Numbered from the stretch's first letter, positions 7,687 through 16,667 are shown. The stretch: 64,000 nt of DNA from Bacteroidota bacterium (GCA_018266915.1 JAFDZM010000046.1:1-64000); one strand, 5' to 3'. The notes: a model not told the origin generated them from the letters alone. Translations and numbers: made by a program.

Positions 7687-8916
7687 ATGTCAAAAATTAA
7701 AGTAGCAAATCCCGTTGTAGAGCTTGACGGTGATGAAATGACCCGTATTATATGGAAATTTATCAAAGATAAACTGATCATCCCTTACCTTGATCTGGAT
7801 ATAAAATACTACGATCTGGGTATTGAATACCGCGATCAGACAGACGACCAGGTAACTATTGATGCAGCAAATGCAATTAAACAATATGGTGTCGGTATCA
7901 AATGTGCCACTATCACTCCTGATGAGGCCCGTGTAGAAGAGTTTGGCCTGAAACACATGTGGAAATCGCCAAACGGAACTATCCGTAATATACTGGATGG
8001 TACTGTTTTCCGCGAACCGATCGTAATGTCGAACGTTCCCCGTTTGGTTCCAAACTGGACCGCACCTATCTGTATCGGCCGTCACGCATTTGGCGACCAG
8101 TACCGTGCCACCGACTTTTTGACTAAAGGCAAAGGTAAATTAACCATCACTTTCACACCGGAAGATGGCGGCGAAGTACAATCATATGATGTATTCAACT
8201 TTAAAGGCGATGGCGTTGCTTTGGCAATGTACAATACAGATGAATCTATCAAAGGATTTGCCCGTGCCTGCTTTAACCAGGCTTTATTGAAAAAATGGCC
8301 TCTATATCTATCTACCAAAAACACCATCCTTAAAAAATACGACGGTCGCTTTAAAGATATCTTCCAGGAAATTTATGAGAACGAATTTAAACTGGAGTTT
8401 GAAGCGAATCAACTGACCTACGAACACCGCCTGATCGACGACATGGTGGCTTCTGCTCTGAAATGGCACGGTAACTTTGTTTGGGCTTGTAAAAATTATG
8501 ACGGCGACGTACAGTCGGACACTGTAGCTCAAGGTTTCGGTTCATTAGGTTTGATGACCTCTACTTTGGTTACTCCTGATGGCAAAACTATGGAAGCAGA
8601 AGCTGCACACGGTACTGTAACCCGTCACTACCGCGATCACCAGGCAGGCAAACCAACTTCAACTAACCCGATTGCATCGATCTTCGCATGGACAAGAGGT
8701 TTGGAATTCCGAGGTATGTTAGATGACAACAAAGAATTGATCAAATTCTGCAAAACGCTGGAAGAAGTTTGTATCGAAACTGTTGAAAGCGGCAAAATGA
8801 CCAAGGATCTTGCGATCACCATAAAACCAAAAGTGGAGCACGGAAAAGATTACCTGTACACCGAAGAGTTTTTGGAAGCGATTGACGAGAACCTTAAGAA
8901 AAGGTTGGGTAAATAA
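7687..8916 (+). CDS. icd: NADP-dependent isocitrate dehydrogenase (eukaryote type)
   Basis: The enzyme converts isocitrate to 2-oxoglutarate and CO2 with NADPH formation in the TCA cycle. At 409 residues with the opening [19 protein letters not shown] and the block [20 protein letters not shown], it belongs to the homodimeric eukaryote-like (type II) class rather than the E. coli Icd class. [27 protein letters not shown] carries the NADP-binding region. The gene is monocistronic with its own terminator just downstream (8941-8968). The ATG start fits the short N-terminus of cytosolic forms. Confidence 0.97.
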   Translation: MSKIKVANPVVELDGDEMTRIIWKFIKDKLIIPYLDLDIKYYDLGIEYRDQTDDQVTIDAANAIKQYGVGIKCATITPDEARVEEFGLKHMWKSPNGTIRNILDGTVFREPIVMSNVPRLVPNWTAPICIGRHAFGDQYRATDFLTKGKGKLTITFTPEDGGEVQSYDVFNFKGDGVALAMYNTDESIKGFARACFNQALLKKWPLYLSTKNTILKKYDGRFKDIFQEIYENEFKLEFEANQLTYEHRLIDDMVASALKWHGNFVWACKNYDGDVQSDTVAQGFGSLGLMTSTLVTPDGKTMEAEAAHGTVTRHYRDHQAGKPTSTNPIASIFAWTRGLEFRGMLDDNKELIKFCKTLEEVCIETVESGKMTKDLAITIKPKVEHGKDYLYTEEFLEAIDENLKKRLGK

Positions 8917-8940
8917 TCAATAACAATACGTAATATCGCA

Positions 8941-8968
8941 CCCATTTGCACAAGCAAATGGGTTTTTT
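8941..8968 (+). terminator. Intrinsic terminator of icd
   Basis: A perfect 9-bp stem (CCCATTTGC with GCAAATGGG, loop ACAA) is followed by six T. It lies 24 bases after the icd stop. Confidence 0.95.
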
Positions 8969-8984
8969 GTTGAAATTATTTGCC

Positions 8985-8992
8985 TATTTTTG
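8985..8992 (+). promoter_or_regulatory. Likely -7 element for hicB, nearly at the start codon
   Basis: TATTTTTG fits TAnnTTTG, and only four bases separate it from the hicB ATG at 8997. If used, the mRNA would be leaderless or nearly so. No good TTG at the -33 position is seen. Confidence 0.45.
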
Positions 8993-8996
8993 AGGT

Positions 8997-9212
8997 ATGA
9001 AATTCACAGCAATTATTGAACAAGGTGAAGATGGATGGTTTGTAGGGCAGGTGGAGGAATTGCCCGCCGCTATTTCGCAAGGCAAAACTATTGAAGAGTT
9101 GAAGGACAACTTGCTTGATGCTATAAAATTGTTGTTAGATACGAATAGAGAAATTACAGAAAAAGAATATTCAGGAAAAGCAATTATTAGAGAAGAACTC
9201 GAATTAATATAA
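8997..9212 (+). CDS. hicB: HicB-family antitoxin
   Basis: The 71-residue product has the HicB fold signature: MKFTAIIEQGEDGWFVGQVEELP, then SQGKTIEELKDNLLDAIKLLL. This is the partial RNase H-like antitoxin domain that masks HicA. Unlike longer HicB proteins, it has no clear C-terminal helix-turn-helix or ribbon-helix-helix domain, so DNA binding, if any, would be unusual. Its stop overlaps the hicA start by one base, giving coupled translation with antitoxin first. The icd terminator insulates it upstream. Confidence 0.88.
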   Translation: MKFTAIIEQGEDGWFVGQVEELPAAISQGKTIEELKDNLLDAIKLLLDTNREITEKEYSGKAIIREELELI

Positions 9213-9397
9213 TGAAGCGTTCTGCTTTAATAAAACATCTCGAAAAGAATGGCTGCCGACTTTTGCGTGAAGGTGCTAATCATGCCATTTACTTTAATCC
9301 GGCAAATCAAAAGCAAACTGCTGTAAGTAGGCACCAGGAATTGGATAATTTGCTTTGTAAAAAGATCTGTAAACAACTCGAAATCCCTTTTGTATAA
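9212..9397 (+). CDS. hicA: HicA-family mRNA interferase toxin
   Basis: The 61-residue product matches HicA, a small dsRBD-like ribonuclease that cleaves mRNA. It reads MKRSALIKHLEKNGCRLLREG followed by ANHAIYF, in which the conserved catalytic His is residue 24, and ends in the usual short helix (KKICKQLEIP). Length is typical (about 60). Gene order is hicB-hicA, the reverse of the classic hicAB order but common. The ATG overlaps the hicB stop. Confidence 0.88.
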   Translation: MKRSALIKHLEKNGCRLLREGANHAIYFNPANQKQTAVSRHQELDNLLCKKICKQLEIPFV

Positions 9398-9415
9398 TAT
9401 TCAATCTACTATACT

Positions 9416-10399
9416 ATGCCAACATTATATCCCTTAAAATTCAAAACCATATATAAAGACAAGATCTGGGGTGGTCAAAAGATCAAAACCTATCTGCATA
9501 AAGATTTTGGCAAGCTGCCAAATTGCGGCGAAACCTGGGAGATATCGGGTGTTAAGTCGGATGTTTCAGTTGTCGCGAATGGTGAATTAGAAGGACAATC
9601 ATTGGCTGGTCTTCTGGAAAAATACCAGGATCAACTGGTGGGAAAAAAGGTTTATGATCATTTTGGTAATATCTTCCCGTTGCTGGTAAAATTTATTGAT
9701 GCCAATGATGACCTATCGATACAAGTGCACCCAAATGATGAGTTGGCCAAAAAGCGCCATAACTCATTCGGTAAAACTGAAATGTGGTATGTGATCGAGG
9801 CTGATCCGGGTTCGACATTGATATCAGGTTTTAATCAGCAGGTAAATCAGCAGATATATGTAGAGAAGTTGAATAGCGGTCACATTATGGATATCCTGAA
9901 CCGCGAAGACGTTTCTGCAGGCGATGTTTTCTTTTTACCTGCCGGAAGGGTGCATACCATCGGTAAGGGTTTGCTGATTGCTGAGATTCAGCAGACATCC
10001 GATATTACTTACCGTATTTATGATTTTGACCGCGTAGACGACAAGGGCCACAAACGCGAACTGCATACCGAAGAAGCGTTGGCGGCTATAGACTATAATT
10101 TCTACCCGGATTATAAAACCAAATATCACCCTGAAAAGAATGAAACTGTAAAGTTGGTTAAGTGCCCTTATTTTACCACCAACGTTTTGGACTTTACAGA
10201 AAATACTTCAAAAGATTATTCAAACCTGGATTCCTTCGTTATTCATGTTTGTGTAGAAGGCGAATACACTATTGATGTCGATGGCCAACAATATTCTGTT
10301 AAAATGGGAGAGTGCATTCTGCTTCCAAAGACTATCGATTCAGTCGAATTAAAAACTACAAAAGGCTTTAAGATTCTGGAGAGCTATATCGAGGGATAG
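9416..10399 (+). CDS. manA: Class I mannose-6-phosphate isomerase
   Basis: The cupin enzyme interconverts mannose 6-phosphate and fructose 6-phosphate, feeding GDP-mannose and glycan synthesis. The 327-residue product is the short bacterial type. Putative zinc ligands are Q103 and H105 (LSIQVHPNDE), E122 (GKTEMWYVIE) and H180 (PAGRVHTIG). The opening PLKFKTIYKDKIWGG and the block CGETWEISG are typical. It follows hicA by 18 bases but is probably independently needed. Its TAG stop is part of the palindrome at 10397-10483. Confidence 0.95.
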   Translation: MPTLYPLKFKTIYKDKIWGGQKIKTYLHKDFGKLPNCGETWEISGVKSDVSVVANGELEGQSLAGLLEKYQDQLVGKKVYDHFGNIFPLLVKFIDANDDLSIQVHPNDELAKKRHNSFGKTEMWYVIEADPGSTLISGFNQQVNQQIYVEKLNSGHIMDILNREDVSAGDVFFLPAGRVHTIGKGLLIAEIQQTSDITYRIYDFDRVDDKGHKRELHTEEALAAIDYNFYPDYKTKYHPEKNETVKLVKCPYFTTNVLDFTENTSKDYSNLDSFVIHVCVEGEYTIDVDGQQYSVKMGECILLPKTIDSVELKTTKGFKILESYIEG

Positions 10400-10483
10400 T
10401 GACCAGTGATCAGTTAATCAGTTGTCAGGAAATAACGACCAATAAAAAAACTGGTTAACTGATCACCGGTTAACTAGTCACTA
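10397..10483. repeat. Word palindrome spanning two convergent stop codons
   Basis: The arms 10397-10428 and 10451-10483 use 7-8 base words such as CAGTGAT and CAGTTAAC. The outermost bases TAGTGAC / GTCACTA include the TAG stop of manA on one strand and the TAG stop of the histidine kinase on the other. The right arm has one extra word. It probably serves as a bidirectional terminator. Confidence 0.8.
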
Positions 10484-11962
10484 AACTAACTTAATAGTAA
10501 ACTTCGTTCCATCATTCACCTTACTTTCAACGCTGATGGAGCCGCCAAGCGCTTCTATCTGGTTGCGGGTGATAAACAGGCCGATACCCTTAGCTTCAGG
10601 ATGGTTATGGAAGGTTTTGTACATGCCAAATACGCTGTCACCGTAACGTTCCATGTCGATGCCTAATCCATTATCTTCAAAATACAGGTAAATATGATTG
10701 CCGTCTTTTGCGGTGCTGCATTTGATGATAGGTGTGCGGGCCGGATCACGGTATTTCAGGGCGTTGGTTAACAGGTTCTGTAAAATACTTTCAAGATATG
10801 CCGGTATGTAATTTACTTCAGGCGCTTTGCTGAAATCGTATTCAATCTTAGCATGCGTAGATTCAATATTACTTTCAAGCGCTGACATTACAGTTTTGAA
10901 TGTTGTTTCAAAATCCAGGCGCTTGCGTTCTTTGCCTATCTCCGTTTGTATTTTAACGATCTCGCTCAGGTGATCGATGGTGGTTTTTAAACTTTCGCTG
11001 ATCGATTTAATGTGGGCGAAGATCTCTTTCTTGTCATCGGCAACATCAGTCTGATTATGCAGGTTAACCATAAACTGCAGGTTGCCGGTATGTGAACGCA
11101 GGTTGTGTGATACGATGTAAGCAAAATTTTGAAGACGTTTGTTCTGGTCGCTCAATAGGTTAACGGCATTCTGAACATCCATCTCCTTCTTTTTGATGTA
11201 GTCGATGTTCTGGAATATACAACGCGCAGTGATGCATTGACCGTATTCATCAATCACAGCGATGCCTCGCGCGCGTAACCAAATCTGGTTATTGCGTGCG
11301 GTGCGGAACAAAAGCTCAAGATCAAAAGGCTGTGAGTATTGAATGATATTATCAATTGCGCCACTAATTGCCTCGCGGTACTGCAGCTCGAAGAAGCTGA
11401 TGGTTTCCTCGATGGTAAGCTTAACCTTATCTTGTAGTTCGAATATATCATAAGCCTCGCGCGACAGGGTGATCGTCCTGCTTTTAACGTCAATCTCCCA
11501 ACCGCCAACTTTGGCCACCTTGATTGTCTCTTTAAAAAGAAAATCATTGCGGTTGGCTTGTAGCTCTAATAATTTAAAGTCGTGAACATCTACAATGGAA
11601 CCTGTGATCTTAGGCTCCGTTTTGTCACCCCATTTTTTTACGGTGCTTTCAAACCAATGATAGCCTTTTCGTTTGGTTAAAAGGCGTATTAATACAGTTT
11701 CGGCAGGGTCGCTTAGATGTCTGTTTAATGATCTCTGGAATACGGGTTTATCTTCGTAATAGAGAAGATTTTCAAAGAAGTAGTCGTACGTGTTAGGTAT
11801 ATCACCCGGATCATATCCTAAAATAGAATAAAAACCGGAAGACCATTTCACGTCTTTCGTAATGATGTTATATTCCCATATACCTGTGTTTATTGCGTTA
11901 ATAAGGTCGGTAACATGGAAATCGCCATCATAAGAAAATTTGTCTCCTTCTGTAACGCTCAT
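10481..11962 (-). CDS. PAS-domain sensor histidine kinase, cytoplasmic
   Basis: The 493-residue product has no membrane segment or signal peptide. PAS-like regions lie at about 15-125 (GIWEYNIITKDVKWSSGFYSILGY) and 145-255 (VGGWEIDV...). The dimerisation/phosphoacceptor helix has SHNLRSHTGNL with the likely phosphorylated His at 286. The ATPase domain (about 370-493) shows the N box LLTNALKY, G1 EDNGLGID and G2 GIGLFITRNQIEALGG. No response regulator is adjacent, so its partner is elsewhere. The N-terminal PAS may sense a small ligand or redox state. This is an orphan kinase of the type common in Bacteroidota. Confidence 0.93.
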   Translation of the reverse strand: MSVTEGDKFSYDGDFHVTDLINAINTGIWEYNIITKDVKWSSGFYSILGYDPGDIPNTYDYFFENLLYYEDKPVFQRSLNRHLSDPAETVLIRLLTKRKGYHWFESTVKKWGDKTEPKITGSIVDVHDFKLLELQANRNDFLFKETIKVAKVGGWEIDVKSRTITLSREAYDIFELQDKVKLTIEETISFFELQYREAISGAIDNIIQYSQPFDLELLFRTARNNQIWLRARGIAVIDEYGQCITARCIFQNIDYIKKKEMDVQNAVNLLSDQNKRLQNFAYIVSHNLRSHTGNLQFMVNLHNQTDVADDKKEIFAHIKSISESLKTTIDHLSEIVKIQTEIGKERKRLDFETTFKTVMSALESNIESTHAKIEYDFSKAPEVNYIPAYLESILQNLLTNALKYRDPARTPIIKCSTAKDGNHIYLYFEDNGLGIDMERYGDSVFGMYKTFHNHPEAKGIGLFITRNQIEALGGSISVESKVNDGTKFTIKLV

Positions 11963-12321
11963 ATTTTCAGATAGTTCACAATAATTTTATGATGGTTAAA
12001 GTATAGTTCAGTCATTAGTTCAAATTAATCAGATGACGGGTATTTATCATCATAACAGTCAATGATAACAAATTAAATACCAATCATTTGAAGTAAAAAA
12101 CAAGGATTAAATGTATCTCTTATTTACTTCATTTACAATTGGTTATTTTACGTTAAAAAAGGGCATAAAGTTCCGCTACAGAATATAATTTTGCATTTTT
12201 CCCCGTGTTGAGCATCTTAAAATGGGAAATAAATTACCCATATATAACTGATGTTCAAATGAGTATCCCAATAGCTAAAAAAGTGGAATTTTATGAAAAA
12301 ATTACCTCAAAAGTAACAGAC
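11963..12321. other. Intergenic stretch without clear gene
   Basis: This AT-rich stretch separates the kinase from the YciI gene and must hold the kinase promoter. A TAATTTTG sequence at about 12187-12194 could be a plus-strand -7 element, followed by a 39-codon frame at 12259-12378 that runs antisense over the end of the YciI gene; I do not consider that frame proven. No repeat or terminator stands out. Confidence 0.4.
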
Positions 12322-12783
12322 TTAGTCAGTGAAGCTTTTCTTTTGAAGCTTCTTATGCGTCTCGACGGTTTGCATTAATGCCGCAGAACCGTACCATGGA
12401 TGCAGTTCCATCACCAATGAACCTGCCTGTATAGCGGGATCTGTTTCGGTGAGTTTCTTTGCTTCTTCAATGGTGGTCACATTGAAAATGAAAATACCTT
12501 TGATAGGCTGATCATCCATAAATGGACCTGCAAGGATGAGCTTACCTTCGTCTGCAAGACGACCAATGTTTTTGAGATGAGCCATTTGCAGTTTCATGCG
12601 TGCAGCAGAGTCTGTTAACCTGTGCGGCCCTTCCTTTAAGAATGCCATCACATATTGTTTCATGCCATAATCATCAGCCCCAAGCTTTTGGGCTAACTGG
12701 GCATCATATTGAGGATTTTTTGATTGCGCGAAGCTATTAATGCTTCCGATCAATAACAGCGCGATAAGCAGGTTGCGTACCAT
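12322..12783 (-). CDS. Secreted YciI-family protein
   Basis: The chosen start (ATG at 12783) gives a 153-residue product with a clear signal peptide, VRNLLIALLLIGSINSFAQ, and a mature YciI-like (dimeric ferredoxin-fold) domain: MAFLKEGPHRL, HLKNIGRLADEGKLILAGPF, GIFIFNVTTIEEAKKLTETDPA. A longer frame back to 12849 exists but would overlap the AlkD gene and bury the signal peptide. YciI proteins are small and mostly uncharacterised; export to the periplasm is typical of the Bacteroidota versions. The gap to the AlkD gene is 28 bases, so the two may be co-transcribed. Confidence 0.85.
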   Translation of the reverse strand: MVRNLLIALLLIGSINSFAQSKNPQYDAQLAQKLGADDYGMKQYVMAFLKEGPHRLTDSAARMKLQMAHLKNIGRLADEGKLILAGPFMDDQPIKGIFIFNVTTIEEAKKLTETDPAIQAGSLVMELHPWYGSAALMQTVETHKKLQKKSFTD

Positions 12784-12811
12784 GATTAAATTGATTAGTA
12801 CGATAAATGTA

Positions 12812-13474
12812 CTAATCCCCGAACTTCTTTTCAAATTCGGCCAAAGCATCTTTAGCTATCCATTTGGCGGCTTTGCTTTCTTGTAGAGCTATCCGTAATG
12901 CACACTCTTTCGCTGCCTTTCCAAGATTCCTATTTCTTTTCCCTATCTGTCTTAATGCCCAATTAACTGCCTTTTTTACAAAGTTTCTGTCATCCCATGC
13001 TTCTCTTTCGATGATAGGGAAGAATTGCATAAAAGCTTCATCACTCGCTTTCTTATCATGCACAGCAAATTCTGCCATCAATACAAAACCAGCGCGTTTG
13101 ATATATTCTTTTTCAGATCGGCTATACTCCAACGCTTTTTCGATAGCATAAGGCGTACGGTCAAATAGATTACCACATATCTGGTCACATACATCCCATG
13201 AATAGAACTCTGCAGCCCAATTGTCCATTTGTTCCGGAGTAACCTGCTTAGGGTCATCTACTAACGAGGCCAATACCCGACACTCATGTATATCGGTAGC
13301 CCAAAGCTCAAGCGCCAGTTGATGGTCTTTCTTAATTCCTTTGGCTACTTTTCTTAGATTAGGTAATGATACACCCAAAGCTTTTGAATTGTCCACGCTA
13401 AAGCGCTTCATGCCTTCAAGGTATTTGGGATCGGAATATTGTTTTAGGAGATTTACAATGTGGTTAGTTGACAC
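12812..13474 (-). CDS. DNA alkylation repair protein, AlkD-like
   Basis: The 220-residue product is an all-helical HEAT-repeat DNA glycosylase of the AlkC/AlkD superfamily, which excises N3- and N7-alkyl purines. The motif NWAAEFYSWDVCDQICGNLF contains the expected Trp-Asp-x-Cys-Asp catalytic region, and later RNFVKKAVNWALRQIGKRN matches the conserved C-terminal repeat with the DNA-contacting Arg/Lys. Length is typical (about 220-235). It lies downstream of the AT-rich ATPase/TOPRIM module with a 17-base gap, so read-through from that module is possible. Confidence 0.92.
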   Translation of the reverse strand: MSTNHIVNLLKQYSDPKYLEGMKRFSVDNSKALGVSLPNLRKVAKGIKKDHQLALELWATDIHECRVLASLVDDPKQVTPEQMDNWAAEFYSWDVCDQICGNLFDRTPYAIEKALEYSRSEKEYIKRAGFVLMAEFAVHDKKASDEAFMQFFPIIEREAWDDRNFVKKAVNWALRQIGKRNRNLGKAAKECALRIALQESKAAKWIAKDALAEFEKKFGD

Positions 13475-13491
13475 CTTTGGCTAATCTAAAA

Positions 13492-14202
13492 TTAGTCACC
13501 CGTAAGTTTATCATTTAATTCAGAAAGTTTGATTATCAAATATCCAAATGAACCAATATGCTGATCGCTATAAAATCTTTCTTTTAATCTTTGAATATAA
13601 GATGCCTCACATACAGTGGATGGATTGCTTTTGTTGTATTGCCTTCTATTTTCGCGTATCATTTGTCTCAAATATGCGTAATGATATGATGCGTGACTAT
13701 CATAATCGATGTCAAATCCCATCTGCTCAGGGTCCTGAAGCTTGACATTATAGAATTGATTGAATTTTAGCATATCTGGATTGTTAGAATTTTGCTTATA
13801 AAATCTTTTATTGCCTAAAAACCAACTTTCAATACACCTATATTGAATAATTAAATTTACTTCACAAAATTCTTCCACATTTAAACCATCTTCAAGAAAT
13901 CTTTCATAGATATCTTTGAATTCTGCTATACGATCATCAATCGATAATTCGTCGCTATCAATGCATATAAAAAGGTGGGTGAAATCACGATATTGAAGAA
14001 TGTCACTAAGAGTATCAGCTAAAATATGCGTGTAGATTTGAGGATATCCACTGCCAGTCAAAATAAAGTATGAATGATCTTGTCCTGTAACATCACTAAC
14101 TTTATTTATTTTTAAAAGCCTATCCTCGAAAATAGACTCCACCAATTTAGGATAAAACTTAACTTCTGTACTGGCTCCTTCCAATAAAAAATATAAATTC
14201 AT
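13492..14202 (-). CDS. TOPRIM-like (DUF4276/DUF4435-type) putative nuclease partner
   Basis: I recognise no named gene. The 236-residue product opens with FLLEGASTEVKFYPKLVE, whose Glu8 fits TOPRIM motif I, and has FICIDSDELSIDDR with Asp82 and Asp84 as a candidate DxD motif. A conserved-looking CIESWFLG (Glu125) follows, as in DUF4276-type proteins. Its start shares one base with the stop of the upstream ATPase gene, so the two are translationally coupled. Base composition is very AT-rich: hand-counted lines in the pair give 25-33% G+C, while lines in the flanking genes give 38-43%, which suggests transfer. By analogy with OLD, Gabija GajA and PARIS AriB, it is probably the nuclease or effector of a defence module. 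Confidence 0.65.
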   Translation of the reverse strand: MNLYFLLEGASTEVKFYPKLVESIFEDRLLKINKVSDVTGQDHSYFILTGSGYPQIYTHILADTLSDILQYRDFTHLFICIDSDELSIDDRIAEFKDIYERFLEDGLNVEEFCEVNLIIQYRCIESWFLGNKRFYKQNSNNPDMLKFNQFYNVKLQDPEQMGFDIDYDSHASYHYAYLRQMIRENRRQYNKSNPSTVCEASYIQRLKERFYSDQHIGSFGYLIIKLSELNDKLTGD

Positions 14203-15353
14203 TACCTTTCTATGCCAGTAGTAAATTCGTCTAATTGAGTTAATTGAATAAATGCCTTCTGCTTTGATTTATCAAACTCTATATATCGGGTGGCTTCCTG
14301 AGCTTTGACTAAACTACCTCTTCGCGTGACAATTTTCCAGTTCATGACATCTATTCTATTTATAATGTATGGGTGGTGACTGGTAATAATAAATTGCAAA
14401 CTTCTTCTTTCACCACTTAGTAGTTCAGAAGTTAATTCATCTAAACAATTTATACCTAAACTATTTTCAAACTCATCAATTAATAAAACAGTCCCTTCAG
14501 AACATAAGTAGATTGCACTAATTTGCATAAGTGTCCTAAACATTCCAGATGAAATCTTGAATTGAGGGATCCACTTGTCAACATTCAGTTCCTTAAGTTG
14601 AATAAATGGCATGTCTTTTACAAACGGAGGCATATTTTTAACCTCACTTTGAAACGGACAAAACCTTATGTCTTCTACAAAAGGAAAAACACTAATAAAT
14701 CGTTCTTTAATCTGCGAAGTGATCCTTTTTGAATTTTGAAACGCCAGAAATAATTTTGTCTCGAGTTTTTCTTCCGATTCCCTTATGCTTTCAAGCGTTT
14801 TATACTTTCTTAAAAGTCTTTCTTTGTCAAGAAAATCGGTATTTATAAACTCCTCTCGCCTGTTAGATGATGAATGTTCTGTGAAAATTATATTTTGTAA
14901 GGCAGAAAAAATTGGTTTAATCATTTCTTCAGCCTTTAATAAATTTAGCGCGCTTTGATGGGGCGATAGTTTGGGTATTTTATAGTCATGAAAGACTATT
15001 TTATCTTTGTCACGATCTATAACAAGCTTTGAATTGATAAGCAATTGTTCACTAATAATTTTAGGCAGGTTTCTTTCATTTTCATCAGTATGCTGAAAGT
15101 AACTCAATCCCTTACTCTCATAATGTCCAGTCCATAAACAAGTTTTATTATGAGTAGTAATAAACTCCAGTTCCCATCTTAGACCCGAGAATGATGCTCC
15201 GCTTGAAATGCGTTTCAATCTCATAATAGCCTCCAAGATTTGAGTCTTACCAACTCCTGAAGCTCCAACAAGCAAAGTCGTATTGTTAAAACTTACATTA
15301 CTAAGAGTCCAACCGCTGTCTAAATCCTCATACTTTAAGCGAATAATTCTCAT
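14202..15353 (-). CDS. AAA/ABC-type ATPase of the OLD-like (AAA_15/AAA_21) group
   Basis: The 383-residue product has Walker A GASGVGKT (30-37), a signature-like ISSGMFRTL (267-275), Walker B VLLIDEFEN (289-297) with the DE dyad, and a switch TSHHP with His326/327. The insert between Walker A and the signature is partly charged and probably coiled, as in OLD, RloC and PARIS AriA. It overlaps the TOPRIM-like gene by one base, with the ATPase first. Both genes are AT-rich relative to neighbours. In split OLD-type systems the ATPase forms the sensor scaffold that holds or activates the TOPRIM effector; that role is inferred here. Confidence 0.85.
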   Translation of the reverse strand: MRIIRLKYEDLDSGWTLSNVSFNNTTLLVGASGVGKTQILEAIMRLKRISSGASFSGLRWELEFITTHNKTCLWTGHYESKGLSYFQHTDENERNLPKIISEQLLINSKLVIDRDKDKIVFHDYKIPKLSPHQSALNLLKAEEMIKPIFSALQNIIFTEHSSSNRREEFINTDFLDKERLLRKYKTLESIRESEEKLETKLFLAFQNSKRITSQIKERFISVFPFVEDIRFCPFQSEVKNMPPFVKDMPFIQLKELNVDKWIPQFKISSGMFRTLMQISAIYLCSEGTVLLIDEFENSLGINCLDELTSELLSGERRSLQFIITSHHPYIINRIDVMNWKIVTRRGSLVKAQEATRYIEFDKSKQKAFIQLTQLDEFTTGIER

Positions 15354-15464
15354 GTTTATGATCTTTTATATATCTAGGTAAATATATAAAAGTATTAATA
15401 AGTAGTCCTACCTCAATATTTACATTAAAGAACATATATAGAAGTTTTTTTACTAGTTAACTTC

Positions 15465-16589
15465 TTATAAATTCCCTCTCAATTCCTGTTCACGTTCAAT
15501 AGCTTCAAACAACGCTTTAAAATTGCCGGCACCAAATGAACGTGCTCCTTTACGCTGAATGATCTCAAAAAATACTGTCGGTCTGTCTTCCAATGGTTTG
15601 GTGAAGATTTGTAACAGATATCCTTGATCATCACGGTCTACTAATATGCCTAACTCTTTAAGCGGTTCCAAATCTTCATCAATATGGCCTACACGTTGTA
15701 TCAGGTCATCATAATAAGTATTAGGGACGTGTAAAAACTCAACACCGCGATTCTTTAATTCTGTCACCGTTTCAACTATATGATCGGTAGCCAGTGCCAA
15801 ATGCTGTACACCTTCACCTTCATAAAACTCCAAATATTCTTCTATCTGCGATTTCTTTTTGCCTTCAGCTGGCTCATTTATCGGGAATTTTACATAGCCG
15901 TTTCCGTTACTCATTACCTTACTCATCAGGGCTGAATATTCTGTCGAGATCATCTTATCATCGAAGGTCAGGATGTTTTTAAAGCCCATTACCTCTTCAT
16001 AAAAATTCACCCAATCATTCATTTTATGCCAACCAACATTACCTACGCAGTGGTCGACATACATTAGTCCGGCAGGTTCAGGGTTGTAATCGGAATGCCA
16101 CTCCTGGTAGCCTGGCAGAAAGATGCCGTTGTAATTCTTACGCTCAACAAATAAGTGCACTGTTTCTCCATAAAGCTTGATGCCGCTTGTGCGTACCTCG
16201 CCATGTTCATCCTTTAAAGTCTGCGGTTGCTGGTGCGGCTGAGCACCACGCCTGGTTGTCTGCTCAAAAGCATCATAAGCATCATCCACCCACAAAGCCA
16301 GTACTTTAACGCCATCACCATGCTTTTTCAGGTGATCGGCTATTGGGTGATCCGAGTGCAGAGGAGTGGTCAGTACCAGTCGTATTTTATCCTGTTTCAG
16401 TACATATGATGCCCTGTCGCGAACTCCTGTTTCCGGTCCTGCATAGGCCAGGCTTTGAAAGCCGAAGGCCGTCTTATAAAAGTGAGCCGCTTGTTTGGCA
16501 TTGCCTACGTAAAATTCAACATAATCTGTACCGTTCAACGGTAAAAAATCTGCTGATTGTTGTTTCTTATCTATGGTTAGTGTTTCCAT
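15465..16589 (-). CDS. hppD: 4-hydroxyphenylpyruvate dioxygenase
   Basis: This non-haem Fe(II) enzyme converts 4-hydroxyphenylpyruvate to homogentisate in tyrosine breakdown. The 374-residue product has two VOC-fold halves; putative iron ligands are His180 (YVDHCVGNVG), His263 (VQHLALAT) and Glu342 (FFEIIQRKG). The C-terminal RKGARSFGAGNFKALFEAIE block is diagnostic. It lies downstream of hmgA in the same direction, separated by 75 bases that contain a word array. With hmgA and the fumarylacetoacetase gene it completes the homogentisate route except maleylacetoacetate isomerase, which is not in the window. Confidence 0.97.
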   Translation of the reverse strand: METLTIDKKQQSADFLPLNGTDYVEFYVGNAKQAAHFYKTAFGFQSLAYAGPETGVRDRASYVLKQDKIRLVLTTPLHSDHPIADHLKKHGDGVKVLALWVDDAYDAFEQTTRRGAQPHQQPQTLKDEHGEVRTSGIKLYGETVHLFVERKNYNGIFLPGYQEWHSDYNPEPAGLMYVDHCVGNVGWHKMNDWVNFYEEVMGFKNILTFDDKMISTEYSALMSKVMSNGNGYVKFPINEPAEGKKKSQIEEYLEFYEGEGVQHLALATDHIVETVTELKNRGVEFLHVPNTYYDDLIQRVGHIDEDLEPLKELGILVDRDDQGYLLQIFTKPLEDRPTVFFEIIQRKGARSFGAGNFKALFEAIEREQELRGNL

Positions 16590-16597
16590 TTTTTTAA

Positions 16598-16667
16598 TGA
16601 GTGAATTAGTGAGTTAGTGAATTAGTGATTTATGGCTTTCAGCTTTATGCTTTCGCCTTTCAGCTTA
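16598..16667. repeat. One-sided word arrays between hmgA and hppD
   Basis: About four diverged 8-base words of the type TTAGTGAA/TGAGTGAA lie at 16598-16630. A second array of a different word (CTTTCAGCTT, CTTTCGCCTT) runs at 16636-16667 up to the hmgA stop. Neither has an obvious inverted partner here. The first word is the one used in the palindrome at 52583-52655. Confidence 0.6.

Noticed and set aside
12259..12378. 39-codon plus-strand frame (starts MSIPIAKKVEFYEK) with a TAATTTTG sequence upstream
   Set aside because: It runs antisense over the end of the YciI gene, has no -33 element and no recognisable family; I could not tell it from chance.
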